A DNA stretch of 64,000 bases, from assembly GCF_039538765.1 (NCBI RefSeq), contig NZ_BAABCJ010000002.1:496001-560000 (forward strand), written 5' to 3'. The DNA is from Zhihengliuella alba (lineage in GTDB: Bacteria > Actinomycetota > Actinomycetes > Actinomycetales > Micrococcaceae). The position numbers were made by a program, and so were the translations under genes. Position 1 is the stretch's first letter, and every line of letters begins with the position of its first letter. Positions 26,094-34,573 of the stretch are shown here, in pieces. Under the pieces are notes generated by a model. It worked only from the letters and a program-made list of their open reading frames with translations, was not told the origin of the DNA and made no database searches.

Positions 26094-26639
26094 ATGGCAA
26101 TCGCAGCAGACATCACGGCAGGCACCTGGACCATCGACAACTCGCACTCGGAGGTCGGATTCTCCGTCCGCCACGCGGGCATCAGCAAGGTCCGCGGCCG
26201 CTTCAGCGACGTCGAGGGCACCCTGGTGGTCGGCCAGGACATCGCCGACTCCACGCTGGAGGCCGTGGTCCAGATCGCCTCGGTCGACACCGGCGACGCC
26301 AACCGCGACGGCCACCTGAAGGGCGAGGACTTCTTCGACGCGGAGAAGTTCCCCACCATGACCTTCACCGGCAAGGACCTGCAGGGCTCCGGCAGCGAGT
26401 TCACGCTGGTCGGCGACCTGACCATCCGCGGCAACACGCAGCCCGTCGAGCTGGACGTGGAGTTCCACGGCACGGCGGTCGACCCGTTCGGCATCACCCG
26501 TGCCGGGTTCGAGGCCACCACCGTCATCAGCCGCAAGGAGTTCGGCCTGACCTGGAACGCGGCCCTCGAGGCCGGCGGCGTCCTGGTCGGCGACAAGGTC
26601 ACCATCACGCTCGACCTCTCCTTCGTGAAGGCCGACTGA
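26094..26639 (+). CDS. yceI: YceI-family lipid-binding protein
   Basis: 181 residues, lipocalin-like beta-barrel family that binds isoprenoid chains. TWTIDNSHSEVGFSVRHAGISKVRG at residues 10-35 is the family opening (in pieces: TIDNSHSEVGF, VRHAGISKVRG), then GHLKGEDFFDAEKFPTMTF and the TLDLSFVKA end. No signal peptide, so the cytoplasmic actinobacterial subtype. AAGGAGAG precedes ATG 26094. Monocistronic, ended by a strong hairpin. In streptomycetes and relatives these genes are often stress- or MarR-controlled; the upstream palindrome fits that. Confidence 0.9.
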   Translation: MAIAADITAGTWTIDNSHSEVGFSVRHAGISKVRGRFSDVEGTLVVGQDIADSTLEAVVQIASVDTGDANRDGHLKGEDFFDAEKFPTMTFTGKDLQGSGSEFTLVGDLTIRGNTQPVELDVEFHGTAVDPFGITRAGFEATTVISRKEFGLTWNAALEAGGVLVGDKVTITLDLSFVKAD

Positions 26640-26693
26640 CCCAGTCGCTCGGGCGCGGCGGCCGCGCCGCGCACCACGGCACGGCCCACCTCG

Positions 26694-26739
26694 ACGACGG
26701 CGGCCGGTGCCTCTCGCGGGAGGCACCGGCCGCCGTCGT
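26694..26739 (+). terminator. Strong hairpin after yceI
   Basis: Perfect 20-bp stem (26694-26713 with 26720-26739) and 6-base loop, no T-tract; typical of actinobacterial terminators. Confidence 0.8.
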
Positions 26740-26811
26740 GCCGAGGGGGTCCCGAAGCACCCCGCGCGCACTAGTCTGGAGGCAGATGGAACCCACGCAT
26801 ATGGAGGAAAC

Positions 26812-27708
26812 ATGAGCACCACCGGAAGCGGCGGATTCAACTCGCCGGACGAACCGCCGCGCTACGGCATCCGCGTCCCCCGGGAGGGCAACGGCGACGA
26901 CTCCTCCGGCCGGGACGGCGGCGGCCAGGGCTCGCCCGACCCGCAGGGCGGCGCCCGCGACCAGAACGGTCCGCGGGGCGGCCAGCAGAACCCGGGCCAG
27001 TACCCGCCGCCCCCTCCCCCCGCCTACGGGCAGCCGGGGCACTCGGGCCAGCAGGGCGGCTACGGCCAGCCCACGCCGGGACAGCCGCCGTACGGCCAGC
27101 AGGGCACCGGTCAGCAGGGCGGCTACGGCCAGCCCACGCCCGGGCAGGCGCCCTACGGCCAGCAGGGCTACGGCCACCAGGGACCGGGGCAGCCGTACGG
27201 CTACCCGCAGCCGGGATTCGGCATGCAGCCCCCGCAGGCCCCCAGCGAGCCGCCGAAGGAGATCAAGACGTCGTTCGGGCTCATCCTCGCCGCCGGCGTG
27301 CTCTCGCTGATCAGCGGCATCATGCTGCTGATCCTCCCCAACCGGGTGCTCGCGAGCCAGATGGACGACGTCATCTCGCAGGATCCGATGCTCGCCGAGC
27401 AGATGCAGCTGGCCGGCCTCGACATGGACGCCCTGCTCACCATGGTGAAGACCACGGGATTCGTCTTCATCCTGATCGGCGTGGCGATCTACGCCCTGAT
27501 CGCGTTCTTCATCCGCAAGGGCAGCAACGGGGCGCGGATCACCGGGACGGTGCTCGCCGGGCTCTCGCTGCTGAACCTCTTCAGCGCTGACCTGCTCTCG
27601 ATCGCGATCACGCTGCTGGGCATCGCCGGCATCGTCTTCGCGTGGCTGCGCCCGTCGTCGGAGTACATCCGCGCCGCCGGGGACGCCAAGCGCTGGCGCC
27701 GCCGCTAG
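26812..27708 (+). CDS. Pro/Gln/Gly-rich membrane protein of unknown function
   Basis: 298 residues. Residues 1-145 are low-complexity, rich in Gly, Gln, Pro, Tyr, with PPPPPP and repeated YGQPTPGQ-PYGQQG blocks (21-residue period). The rest has about four membrane helices (about 156-178, 215-238, 247-262, 266-285). This layout, disordered N-tail plus small four-helix domain, is common in actinobacterial DUF4064-like proteins. A TAGTCT box (26772-26777) and GGAGG before ATG 26812 give a normal leader. Function unknown. Confidence 0.7.
   Translation: MSTTGSGGFNSPDEPPRYGIRVPREGNGDDSSGRDGGGQGSPDPQGGARDQNGPRGGQQNPGQYPPPPPPAYGQPGHSGQQGGYGQPTPGQPPYGQQGTGQQGGYGQPTPGQAPYGQQGYGHQGPGQPYGYPQPGFGMQPPQAPSEPPKEIKTSFGLILAAGVLSLISGIMLLILPNRVLASQMDDVISQDPMLAEQMQLAGLDMDALLTMVKTTGFVFILIGVAIYALIAFFIRKGSNGARITGTVLAGLSLLNLFSADLLSIAITLLGIAGIVFAWLRPSSEYIRAAGDAKRWRRR
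27061..27186 (+). repeat. 63-bp in-frame repeat in the Pro/Gln-rich gene
   Basis: Two copies beginning at 27061 and 27124, each coding YGQPTPGQ.PYGQQG; the second copy is diverged at its end. Confidence 0.7.
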
Positions 27709-27733
27709 CACCCGGACCGCATCCAGGGCACCG

Positions 27734-27773
27734 GACGGCCGGCCCGCTCCCCCACCGGAGCCGGCCGGCCGTC
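27734..27773. terminator. Hairpin between convergent genes
   Basis: GACGGCCGGCC (27734-27744) pairs perfectly with GGCCGGCCGTC (27763-27773); serves the membrane protein gene and rex. Confidence 0.6.
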
Positions 27774-27855
27774 GCCGTTCGCAGCGCTCGGCTCCGGTGG
27801 CAGCGCTCGACCCGCGGCAACAGTCGACGCCCGCGGAACCGGGCCCGCCCGGCGC

Positions 27856-28545
27856 CTACTCCGGGGCCAGCGGGGGCACGGCGTCCTGATGCCCGACGCC
27901 CTGGTGCGCGTAGTACGCGAGGATCTGCAGCTCTCGCGACATGTCCACCTGGCGGATGTTGACGTCGGCCGGCGCCTGCAGCACGACGGGCGCGAAATTC
28001 AGGATGTTGCGGATCCCGGCGGCCACGAGCTCGTTGCACACGCTCTGCGCGGCGGCGTTCGGGACGGCGAGGACGGCCATGTTGACCGCCTCCGCCGCGA
28101 CGATGGACTCCAGGTCCTCGGCGGGGCGGACCCGCAGCCCGGCGACGGGACGGCCGATCACGGCCGGCGAGCGGTCGAGGATGGCGATGAGCTCGAATCC
28201 GTGGCCGCGGAAACCGGAGAAGCCCGCCAGGGCGCGGCCGAGGTTTCCGGCGCCGACGATGGCCACGCGCCAGCGCTCCTTGAGCCCCAGCGTGGCGCCG
28301 ATGTGGTCCGCCAGCCCGGCGACGTCGTAGCCGACGCCGCGGCGGCCGAACGAGCCGCCGAGCAGCGAGAGGTCCTTGCGCAGGATCGCCGGGTTCGCCC
28401 CGGCCGCGCTCGCGAGGGTCTCGGACGACACCGTCCGCTCCCCCGCCTGCTGCGCCGCCTCCAGGGCGCGCAGGTACACGGTCAGCCGCTCCAGTGTCGC
28501 CTCGGGGAGGGCCCGCTCGCCGTGCTGTGCCTCGCGGTCCGTCAC
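27856..28545 (-). CDS. rex: Redox-sensing transcriptional repressor Rex
   Basis: 229 residues. N-terminal winged helix (about 15-85: ERLTVYLRALEAA, SETLASAAGANPAILRKDLSLLG, SFGRRGVGYDV) and a Rossmann domain opening with AIVGAGNLGRALAG that reads NADH/NAD+. The C-terminal domain-swap helix is MSRELQILAYYAHQ. Represses respiratory and fermentation genes when NADH is low. GTG 28545 overlaps the glutaredoxin stop (GTGA). In Streptomyces rex precedes hemA; here the operon ends with rex. No TTGTGAA-type Rex site was seen in its promoter. Confidence 0.93.
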   Translation of the reverse strand: MTDREAQHGERALPEATLERLTVYLRALEAAQQAGERTVSSETLASAAGANPAILRKDLSLLGGSFGRRGVGYDVAGLADHIGATLGLKERWRVAIVGAGNLGRALAGFSGFRGHGFELIAILDRSPAVIGRPVAGLRVRPAEDLESIVAAEAVNMAVLAVPNAAAQSVCNELVAAGIRNILNFAPVVLQAPADVNIRQVDMSRELQILAYYAHQGVGHQDAVPPLAPE

Positions 28546-28796
28546 CGGGTGAGGAGCCTCTCGAGCCGGACCGGGTCGATGACCCAGAAGTCGCGCTGGA
28601 CGCCGTCGACCATCAGCACCGGGACTTCCTCCGCGAAACGCGCGGCCAGCTCCGCGTCGTCATCGATGCTGCGCTCGGACCATGCGAGGCCCAGCCGAGC
28701 GGTGACTGACTCGACCGTGCCCCTCGCCTCGGAGCAGAGATGGCATCCGGACCGGGTCAGCAGCACCACCTCGGGTGCGGGAACGTCCGTTGTCAT
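28542..28796 (-). CDS. Glutaredoxin-like protein
   Basis: 84 residues, thioredoxin fold: EVVLLTRSGCHLCSEAR (CXXC at about 18-21), cis-Pro in EEVPVLMVDG. Equivalent of mycobacterial Rv0508. First gene of a two-gene operon with rex, so thiol and NADH sensing are co-expressed. The promoter has TACATT exactly six bases before ATG 28796, although the intervening bases include GGAGA, so both leaderless and leadered starts are conceivable. Confidence 0.88.
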   Translation of the reverse strand: MTTDVPAPEVVLLTRSGCHLCSEARGTVESVTARLGLAWSERSIDDDAELAARFAEEVPVLMVDGVQRDFWVIDPVRLERLLTR

Positions 28797-28808
28797 GTCT
28801 CCAATGTA
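28797..28808 (-). promoter_or_regulatory. -10 box spaced six bases from ATG 28796
   Basis: Minus-strand TACATT (28808-28803), ggagac, ATG. Confidence 0.5.
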
Positions 28809-28911
28809 GCGCCGGTACGGCGACCGGCCCTCCTCCGGCCGGCTCCGCGACGGGCCGGGACGCTGCGCCGCGGACACCTGAGGGTGACGCATCTCATCCC
28901 TCCGGATGCAC

Positions 28912-28956
28912 GAGAAGCGGGGCGCCTCTCCCATCAGGAGGGGCGCCCCGCTTCTC
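28912..28956 (-). terminator. Strong hairpin downstream of bS22
   Basis: 20-bp stem with one mismatch (28912-28931 with 28937-28956), 5-base loop. It separates the bS22 gene from the glutaredoxin-rex promoter. Confidence 0.8.
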
Positions 28957-28983
28957 TCGCACACGCGGCTGGGCCGCGCGGTG

Positions 28984-29082
28984 CTACTTCTTGTTGCGGC
29001 GCTGGTGGCGAGTCTTGCGAAGCAGCTTGCGGTGCTTCTTCTTCGCCATACGCTTGCGGCGCTTCTTGATAACAGAGCCCAT
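28984..29082 (-). CDS. Ribosomal protein bS22 (AURKAIP1/COX24-domain), 32 residues
   Basis: Very short gene: ATG 29082 to TAG 28984, with GTGAGG five bases before the start. The protein begins MGSVIKKRRKRMAKKKH and ends RHQRRNKK; 18 of 32 residues are Lys or Arg. This matches the actinobacterial small-subunit protein bS22 (mycobacterial Rv0500B), which binds 16S rRNA near the decoding region. It lies next to the small HTH gene, as Rv0500A-Rv0500B do, and is closed by a strong terminator. Confidence 0.93.
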   Translation of the reverse strand: MGSVIKKRRKRMAKKKHRKLLRKTRHQRRNKK

Positions 29083-29222
29083 GAATACCTCACTCAATAC
29101 GTAGTTGCGTCTCACCCGAAGGCACACGAGCGCAACCAACGGACGTTAAACGTTCTCTAACAGATTACCCGCTCCGGAGCGGGCCCCGGACCACGAGGGG
29201 TTCCGGCGCCCGTCGTCGTGAC

Positions 29223-29435
29223 TCAGCCCGTGGCCGAGTCCCCGTCGATCTGCGCGCTGCGCAGGTAGGCGGCCACGGCGTTCTCGGGCACCCGGTACGA
29301 CCTGCCGAACCGGACGGCGGGAAGCTCCGCGGAGTGGATCAGACGGTAGACGGTCATCTTCGACACCCGCATGACCTCCGCGACCTCCGCCACGGTCATG
29401 AAGCGGGCGTCCGCGAAATTCTGACCATCCGCCAT
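29223..29435 (-). CDS. Small excisionase-type helix-turn-helix protein (Rv0500A-like)
   Basis: 70 residues; MerR/excisionase-like winged HTH: FMTVAEVAEVMRVSKMTVYRLIHSAELPAVRFGRSYRV (residues 12-49, quoted by its ends: FMTVAEVAEVMRVSKMTVYR and RFGRSYRV) then a short acidic tail. Close to the BldC group of actinobacterial developmental regulators in fold. Upstream of the bS22 gene with 140 bp between, which holds a separate promoter. The target is unknown. Confidence 0.85.
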   Translation of the reverse strand: MADGQNFADARFMTVAEVAEVMRVSKMTVYRLIHSAELPAVRFGRSYRVPENAVAAYLRSAQIDGDSATG

Positions 29436-29641
29436 ATCTCACACTCTCCTGCCGTTGCCGACGGACCCCGCCGAGTCCCGCGCAGCGGCACCCGTTCCGT
29501 CAGCTGGGACGGCCGTCCGCGGCGCATGCGTGATCGGCTCGGAGCCGTGTCATCTCGAAGCAACAATAGTGGCCGGTGGGGCTAAAGCGAAACCACCCCG
29601 CCTCCGTGCGCCTGGGTGACGCGGTCACGGCTCCGGCCGAC

Positions 29642-30772
<1,131 letters not shown>

Positions 30773-30830
30773 CTGGGGGCCTTCCGGGATGGCGGCCCTG
30801 CACGCGTTGCACCTGCAGAGCCGGGGATAG

Positions 30831-30861
30831 AAAAAGGACCTCGGGCGGATGCCCGGGTCCT
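30831..30861 (-). terminator. Intrinsic terminator/attenuator before aroF
   Basis: Stem AGGACC + CGGGC (30835-30846) with GCCCG + GGTCCT (30851-30861), GGAT loop, one bulge; followed in the transcript by a U-run (five A at 30831-30835 on the plus strand). It is one of the few hairpins here with a true U-tract. Confidence 0.8.
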
Positions 30862-30918
30862 GTCGGCTCTGAAGGTCGTTGGATGCGCTAGAAGCGCGTG
30901 GGCCCCTCCAGAGCCGAC
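30862..30918 (-). promoter_or_regulatory. Alternative pairing in the aroF leader
   Basis: GTCGGCTCTG (transcript 30918-30909, inside the leader-peptide codons 11-14) pairs perfectly over 10 bp with CAGAGCCGAC (30871-30862), which abuts the 5' arm of the terminator. Likely part of the ribosome-sensing switch; how it competes with the terminator is not obvious. Confidence 0.6.
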
Positions 30919-30947
30919 GCAAAATACGCATACCAACGGTTGATCAT
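30888..30947 (-). CDS. Leader peptide of aroF attenuator (19 residues, W-Y-A-Y-F)
   Basis: ATG 30947 to TAG 30888 codes MINRWYAYFASALEGPTRF. Residues 5-9 are W-Y-A-Y-F: one Trp, two Tyr and one Phe within five codons, far above expectation and matching the three end products of the pathway. A TACGCT box ends seven bases before the ATG, so the leader mRNA may itself begin at or next to the start codon. Stalling at these codons when aromatic amino acids are scarce would change pairing downstream and let transcription reach aroF. No protein-level homology is expected for such peptides. Confidence 0.8.
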   Translation of the reverse strand: MINRWYAYFASALEGPTRF

Positions 30948-31093
30948 GACCAGAAGCGTACACCGCGCCCGCGCACCCCGCCCAGTGTGACGCGGCATGT
31001 CCTCCGGCACCGTTCGCGTCCTCCCCGCCGGCGGCCCCTCACGGGCGCGGAGCGCCGGACCCGAGGCAGAGATCCCGTCCTGCGGGGCAGCGG

Positions 31094-31135
31094 GATCGGG
31101 GCAGCGTGATCGGGGCAGCGTGATCGGGTCAGCGG
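31094..31135. repeat. 14-bp tandem repeat, three units, across the end of the ArsR gene
   Basis: GATCGGGGCAGCGT at 31094-31107 and 31108-31121 (identical) and a diverged third unit 31122-31135 that contains the stop of the ArsR-type gene. Confidence 0.85.
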
Positions 31136-31686
31136 CGGCGGCCGATCCTGCCCTGCGTGAACCGGGGCTTCGGCAGCCGGTTCAACAGGTGCTGCGCTCG
31201 GTCCGCGACCTGCTCGACCGTCGCCCCGACCGCGCGGCCGAACTCCTTGGACTGCGCCTCCCGGGGGGCGCCCTCGCGCACGACCTCCCCGGTCGCGGGG
31301 ACACCGCGCAGCGCCGGCGCCGCCGCGGCCGCATCGGCGGCGCGCGGAGCCCGGCCGGGTTCGCCGACCGTGGCCGGCTGGACCGCGGGTCGCAGGACGG
31401 AGGCGGGGCGCCCGGCCGTGGCCGCCAGCTCCGCGAAGGGGGTGAACCACTCGGCTGCGGCGACCAGCGCAGCGACCTCCACGCCGTAGTAGCGCCGCTG
31501 CCCCTCGGCGCGGGTGCTGACCAGTTCGGCCTCGCGCAGGACTTTCAGATGCTTGGACACCGTCGGCTGGCTGACGCCCAGCCGCTCCACCAGCTCGCCC
31601 ACGGCCAGGTCGCCGTCGAGGAGCTCCTCGAGGATGCGACGCCGCGTCGCGTCGGAGATCACCGGGAACACAGACTCGAACACCAT
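31129..31686 (-). CDS. ArsR-family transcriptional regulator
   Basis: 185 residues. Winged helix in residues 8-75: ISDATRRRILEELLDGDLAVGELVERLG (start of it: ISDATRRRILEELLDG), recognition helix VSQPTVSKHLKVLREAELV, wing RAEGQRRYY. No cysteine metal site in the first 100 residues, so probably not a metal sensor. The C-terminal 90 residues are Ala/Pro/Arg-rich and likely flexible. TAGGGT lies exactly six bases before ATG 31686. Target unknown. Confidence 0.85.
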   Translation of the reverse strand: MVFESVFPVISDATRRRILEELLDGDLAVGELVERLGVSQPTVSKHLKVLREAELVSTRAEGQRRYYGVEVAALVAAAEWFTPFAELAATAGRPASVLRPAVQPATVGEPGRAPRAADAAAAAPALRGVPATGEVVREGAPREAQSKEFGRAVGATVEQVADRAQHLLNRLPKPRFTQGRIGRRR

Positions 31687-31698
31687 GGCATCACCCTA
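31687..31698 (-). promoter_or_regulatory. -10 box spaced six bases from ATG 31686 (leaderless promoter)
   Basis: Minus-strand TAGGGT (31698-31693), gatgcc, ATG. Confidence 0.65.
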
Positions 31699-31764
31699 AT
31701 CGCATATACGCCGGACGGCATTCTTCGAGGCGCTTCGTGACGGGGCGGCCGCGCGGCTCGTCGG

Positions 31765-32964
31765 TCAGTCGAAGTACGGGTCCAGGCCGTAGAGCGGGAA
31801 GATCTCCTTGCGGGTGGCCATGACCGCCCGGTCCACGGCGTCGGCGGGGTCGTACCCCACCTCCCACGAGCGCCACCACAGCTCGACGCCGTCGCTCATG
31901 CCCTCCGGCGCCTCGACCCCGTACTGCTCGCGGACGAACTCGAGCCACTCCTGCGGCACCGGGGTCCGCAGCGGGATCGGCGCGCCCGAGGCGATGGCCA
32001 GCAGGTGGGCCCAGGCCCGCGGGACCACTCCGACGGCGTCGTACCCGCCGCCGCCGAGCGCCACCCAGCGGCCCCCGCAGAGCCGCTCCGCGAGGTCGCG
32101 CACGTCGAGCATGTTCTGGCGCTGCCCGTCGACGCTGAGCCGCAGGTTCGTCAGGTCGTCGCGCGCGTGCCCGTCGCAGCCGTGCTGGCTCACGATCGCC
32201 TCCGGCGCGAACGCCTCGGCCAGCTGCGGGACCACGGCGTGGAAGGCGCGCAGCCAGCCGGCGTCGTCGGTGCCCATGGGCAGCGCCACGTTGACGGCCT
32301 GGCCGGCTGCGGGCTGGGCGCCGACCTCGTTGGCGAAGCCGGTCCCGGGGAAGAGCGAGATCCCCGACTCGTGCAGGGAGATGGTCAGGACCCGCGGGTC
32401 GTCCCAGAAGATCTGCTCGACGCCGTCGCCGTGGTGGGCGTCGACGTCGACGTACAGCACCCGCTCCAGGCCCCCGTCGAGGAGGCGGCGGACCGCCAGT
32501 GCGGCGTCGTTGTAGATGGAGAAGCCCGCGGCGGCGGAGCGGCCGGCGTGGTGCATCCCGCCGGCGAAGTTCACCGCGTGCAGGGCACGCCCGGCGACGA
32601 CGGCGTCGGCGGCCAGGAGCGAGGCGCCCGCGAGCCGCGCGGAGGCCTCGTGCATGCCGCCGAACGCGGGATTGTCGTCGGTGCCGAGGCCGAGCAGCGG
32701 CTCCGGGGCGGACGGGTCGACGCTGACGCGGCGCACGGCGGCGATGTAGTCGCGGTCGTGCACGGCGGCGAGCTCGTCGTCGGTCGCGATCCGGGGTTCG
32801 ACGACGGTGATCGACTCCCGCTCCCAGATCCCGAGATCCCGGGCCAGGCGGACGGTGAGCCGGAGCCGGTCCGGGTCCATCGGATGCGTCTCGCTGAAGC
32901 GGTACTCCAGGAGTGAATCGCTCCAGATCACCGTGGTGGGCGGCGCTTCCCGCTTGCGGATCAT
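31765..32964 (-). CDS. acuC: AcuC-type histone deacetylase-family protein
   Basis: 399 residues; Zn-dependent deacylase. Active-site segments: NFAGGMHHAGRSAAAGFSIYND (His-His pair; quoted NFAGGMHHAGR), VDVDAHHGDGVEQIF (Zn Asp/His), SQHGCDGHARDDL (Zn Asp) and GGGGYD with the catalytic-type Tyr. AcuC homologues deacetylate acetyl-CoA synthetase in Bacillus; an acs gene is in this window at 59682, though 27 kb away. Start: ATG 32964 (MIRKREA) or GTG 32967 directly before it; a TAGGCT box ends seven bases before the GTG. Confidence 0.88.
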   Translation of the reverse strand: MIRKREAPPTTVIWSDSLLEYRFSETHPMDPDRLRLTVRLARDLGIWERESITVVEPRIATDDELAAVHDRDYIAAVRRVSVDPSAPEPLLGLGTDDNPAFGGMHEASARLAGASLLAADAVVAGRALHAVNFAGGMHHAGRSAAAGFSIYNDAALAVRRLLDGGLERVLYVDVDAHHGDGVEQIFWDDPRVLTISLHESGISLFPGTGFANEVGAQPAAGQAVNVALPMGTDDAGWLRAFHAVVPQLAEAFAPEAIVSQHGCDGHARDDLTNLRLSVDGQRQNMLDVRDLAERLCGGRWVALGGGGYDAVGVVPRAWAHLLAIASGAPIPLRTPVPQEWLEFVREQYGVEAPEGMSDGVELWWRSWEVGYDPADAVDRAVMATRKEIFPLYGLDPYFD

Positions 32965-33166
32965 CACAGCCGCCAGCCTACCGAACCGGAGGGCGACCCC
33001 GGTCACGGCCGGGGTCGCCGCCGACGGCCCGGGCGTACCGTCACGGGACCCGCCCGCGGAGCTGGCCCGCGGGGCCCGGCGCGGGACCGGCTACGGGCCC
33101 GGACCGGCCGCTCGGCGGTGCACGAGCACGCCTCCGACGGCCCCGTCGTTGCACTATGGTGGTCCC
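32965..33166. promoter_or_regulatory. 202-bp divergent spacer between acuC and trkH
   Basis: Holds the acuC -10 box (32975-32980, minus strand) and the trkH -10 box (33155-33160, plus strand); otherwise GC-rich with no recognised operator. Confidence 0.55.
33155..33166 (+). promoter_or_regulatory. -10 box spaced six bases from ATG 33167 (leaderless promoter)
   Basis: TATGGT at 33155-33160, ggtccc, ATG. Confidence 0.65.
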
Positions 33167-34573
33167 ATGTCCGCGCCGCCCGTCGAGCACACCCCGTGGA
33201 TCGTGCGCACCCTGCAGCAGGTCCGGGACGCGGTGGACGAGATCGCGGCGTCGTCGCCCAGCCGCCTCTTCCTGGTGGTCCTCTTCCTCGTGATCAGCGT
33301 GTTCACGGCACTGCTCTCGCTTCCGGCCGCCTCGGTCAAGCACACCGTGACGCCGCTGCACGACGCCCTGTTCACGGCCACCTCGGCCGTCACGGTCACC
33401 GGGCTGACCACGGTCAACTCCGGCGAGCACTGGTCGCTCTTCGGGCTGATCGTCATCATGGTGGCGATGTTCATCGGCGGACTCGGCGTGATCACGCTGG
33501 CGTCGATCCTCGCCATGGCCGTCTCCCGCCGGCTCGGCGTGCGCGGCAAGCTCCTGGCGCAGCAGTCGATGAACACCAACGAGTCCGGCCGCCTCGGCGA
33601 GGTCGGCACGCTGCTGCGCATCATCATCACGACGACGACGCTCATCCAGATGGGTCTGGCCGTCATCCTCATCCCCGCCTACTGGTTCGAGGACCGCGAC
33701 CTGGGCGACGCCGTCTTCCACGGCCTCTTCTACGCGGTCTCCGCCTTCAACAACGGCGGCTTCGTCTCCCACGCCAACGGCCTGGTCGGCTACGAGCACA
33801 ACCTCCTGATCACGATGACCGTGATGGTGGGCGTCTTCATCGGCAGCCTCGGCTTCCCCGTGCTGATGGTCATCCTCACCTGCCGCCACCACGTCAAGCG
33901 CTGGTCCCTCCACGCCAAGCTGACCGTCGTGGTCAGCATCATCCTCTGCTTCGCCGGCGCGGTGGTCCTCGGAGCCCTCGAGTGGGACAACCCGCGGACC
34001 ATCGGGGAGTTCAGCTTCGGCGACAAGATCCTCTACTCGCTCTTCGGCTCCGTCATGACGCGCTCGGGCGGGTTCTCGGTGGTGGACCAGAACGAGCTCA
34101 ACCCCACGAGCATGCTCATCACGGACGCTCTGATGTTCGCCGGCGGCGGTTCGGTGTCCACGGCCGGCGGCATCAAGGTCACCACCATCGCGGTGCTCTT
34201 CCTGGCCATCGCTGCGGAGGCCAAGGGCCACTCGGACGTGCGGGCCTTCGGCCGCAGGATCCCCGAGGGAGCGATGCGCGTGGCGCTCTCCGTCGTCGTC
34301 CTGGCCGCCACCCTGGTCACGATCGGCTGCGCACTGCTCCTGTGGATCACCAAGGAGCCCCTGGACCGGGTGCTCTTCGAGACGATCTCGGCGTTCGCCA
34401 CGTGCGGGCTGTCCGTAGGATTGAGCGCGGAGCTGCCGCCGTCGGGCAAGTACATCCTGGCGGCGCTCATGTACGCGGGCCGACTCGGCACCATCACGCT
34501 CGCCGCGAGCCTGGCGGCACGCCAGCGCGACCAGCGCTTCCACTACCCAGAGGAGAGGCCGATCATTGGCTGA
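33167..34573 (+). CDS. trkH: Potassium uptake channel subunit, TrkH/KtrB family
   Basis: 468 residues; inner-membrane K+ channel of four pore repeats. Selectivity-filter-like loops: SAVTVTGL, SAFNNGGF, SVMTRSGGF and SAFATCGLSVG, each with the key glycine. Length and the short first repeat fit KtrB-type rather than large TrkH. ATG 33167 sits at the predicted transcription start. The regulatory subunit gene follows with an 8-bp overlap. Confidence 0.92.
   Translation: MSAPPVEHTPWIVRTLQQVRDAVDEIAASSPSRLFLVVLFLVISVFTALLSLPAASVKHTVTPLHDALFTATSAVTVTGLTTVNSGEHWSLFGLIVIMVAMFIGGLGVITLASILAMAVSRRLGVRGKLLAQQSMNTNESGRLGEVGTLLRIIITTTTLIQMGLAVILIPAYWFEDRDLGDAVFHGLFYAVSAFNNGGFVSHANGLVGYEHNLLITMTVMVGVFIGSLGFPVLMVILTCRHHVKRWSLHAKLTVVVSIILCFAGAVVLGALEWDNPRTIGEFSFGDKILYSLFGSVMTRSGGFSVVDQNELNPTSMLITDALMFAGGGSVSTAGGIKVTTIAVLFLAIAAEAKGHSDVRAFGRRIPEGAMRVALSVVVLAATLVTIGCALLLWITKEPLDRVLFETISAFATCGLSVGLSAELPPSGKYILAALMYAGRLGTITLAASLAARQRDQRFHYPEERPIIG

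Larger units (their letters stand above)
30773..31128. promoter_or_regulatory. 356-bp spacer holding the aroF leader and a short repeat
   Basis: Contents from right to left: a 14-bp tandem repeat (31094-31135), about 130 bp without recognised features, the leader-peptide promoter (about 30955-30960), leader peptide (30947-30888), terminator (30861-30831) and the aroF ribosome-binding site. Confidence 0.7.

Noticed and set aside
27709..28983. Rex operator (TTGTGAA-type) in the rex promoter region
   Set aside because: No matching palindrome seen on either strand between the rex operon promoter and its neighbours.
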